Both the position numbers and the translations under genes were made by a program. Under the pieces are notes generated by a model. That model did no database searches. It was not told the origin of the DNA and saw only the letters and a program-made list of their open reading frames with translations. Positions 63,628 through 64,000 of a stretch of 64,000 nucleotides of DNA are shown one piece after another. Origin of the DNA: Gammaproteobacteria bacterium. Lineage in GTDB: Bacteria; Pseudomonadota; Gammaproteobacteria; Steroidobacterales; Rariloculaceae. The stretch spans positions 62,001-126,000 of the forward strand of contig JAJDWR010000027.1 of assembly GCA_022825505.1 (NCBI GenBank). The letters run 5' to 3'. Within the stretch, counting starts at the first letter, position 1; the number at the start of each line of letters is the position of its first letter.

Positions 63628-64000
63628 ATGGCCGAAGAATCGCTTGCGCAAGGACCAACGCATCCATTTTGGCTCGATCCGGTCGAGCCCAAGAGTCGGG
63701 GTCTGGATCTCCTTGGTCTTCGGCGGCCAGCGCAGACAATAGGTAGTTCGCTCCTGGACGGCATAACCACGGCGACTCCCGCGGTTAGAAATCTTTCGCT
63801 GAGGACATGGCTTTGCTGGTCTTACATCAATGCTCGCAGGCCGGACGACTGGGGCGAATTTCGGCAGTTTTCTGCACACGCTGAAGCCGCTTTCGCCCTT
63901 GGGATCCATCTTGCCGCCGTCGACGCGCAAGGCGTGGTCGGAATCGATGAAGCGACAAGAGTGGTAAAGCGTGAGACATCGGAGATAGTGCTTGAGCCGT
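63628..64000 (+). CDS. unknown protein, 3' part outside window
   Basis: An open frame from ATG 63628 runs without a stop to the right edge: 124 codons visible. The translation is protein-like: THPFWLDPVEPKSRGLDLLG, LRRPAQTIGSSLLDGITTAT, PAVRNLSLRTWLCWSYI, then an alanine-rich helix (FSAHAEAAFALGIHLAAVDA). There is no signal peptide. GAGG lies close to the ATG. I do not recognise the family. Divergent from the UDG-like operon, it may belong to the same accessory block. Confidence 0.6.
   Translation, partial: MAEESLAQGPTHPFWLDPVEPKSRGLDLLGLRRPAQTIGSSLLDGITTATPAVRNLSLRTWLCWSYINARRPDDWGEFRQFSAHAEAAFALGIHLAAVDAQGVVGIDEATRVVKRETSEIVLEP

Overview
The window is GC-rich chromosomal DNA from a bacterium that is almost certainly a gammaproteobacterium. 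Two conserved neighbourhoods support this: mreB-mreC-mreD-mrdA-rodA-mltB-dacA-(D-amino acid aminotransferase)-lipB, and prmC-prfA // TPR lipoprotein-lolB-tRNA-Gln-prs-rplY-pth-ychF. Start codons are often GTG or TTG, and many gene pairs overlap as ATGA, GTGA, TGATG or TAATG, so operons are tightly packed. The mix of quaternary-amine catabolism, aromatic-ring catabolism and de novo NAD synthesis suggests a free-living or host-associated aerobic heterotroph. No species can be named from the sequence alone.

Layout. (1) 1-15036 is a methylated-amine/one-carbon module: a BCCT transporter cut by the left edge, a non-pyrrolysine MttB-family methyltransferase, two dimethylglycine/sarcosine-dehydrogenase-like FAD-GcvT fusions, an AGXT2-like aminotransferase, formate-THF ligase, EtfA/EtfB and a GbdR-like AraC regulator. 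Together they could import betaine-type compounds, strip methyl groups oxidatively onto THF, pass electrons to ETF and recover ATP as formate. (2) 15142-23278 holds nadA-nadB with an NrtR-like regulator and a 15-bp palindrome in the nadA leader, an outer-membrane barrel, a Tat-exported aldo/keto reductase, a TlpA-like thioredoxin, a homocysteine methyltransferase and a GST. (3) 23389-30635 holds a GlcD-like dehydrogenase, pobA and ligCAB (4-hydroxybenzoate to protocatechuate to pyrone dicarboxylate), a RidA-like lipoprotein and Hsp20 with a sigma-32-type promoter. Two copies of an unusual structured repeat with variable 31-nt arms lie in this region. (4) 30802-32924 is a small islet next to tRNA-Arg with a DUF4143 ATPase and a VapBC-like toxin-antitoxin pair.

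(5) 32952-42305 is the cell-shape and peptidoglycan cluster with lipB, read leftwards. It is divergent from gatC-gatA-gatB (42413-45664). (6) 46570-52148 is a methionine-cycle operon: an ArsR/SAM-methyltransferase fusion regulator with a strong promoter overlapped by a palindrome, then metF and metH. (7) 52165-60583 holds translation and housekeeping genes. hemA and ispE are absent from the places where this synteny usually carries them. (8) 60630-64000 looks like an accessory region: a three-gene overlapping operon with two divergent uracil-DNA-glycosylase-like proteins and one protein of unknown family, and an unknown gene running off the right edge.

The best candidates for something undescribed are the two covarying structured repeats (23389-23604 and 26353-26555) and the UDG-like operon at the right end.
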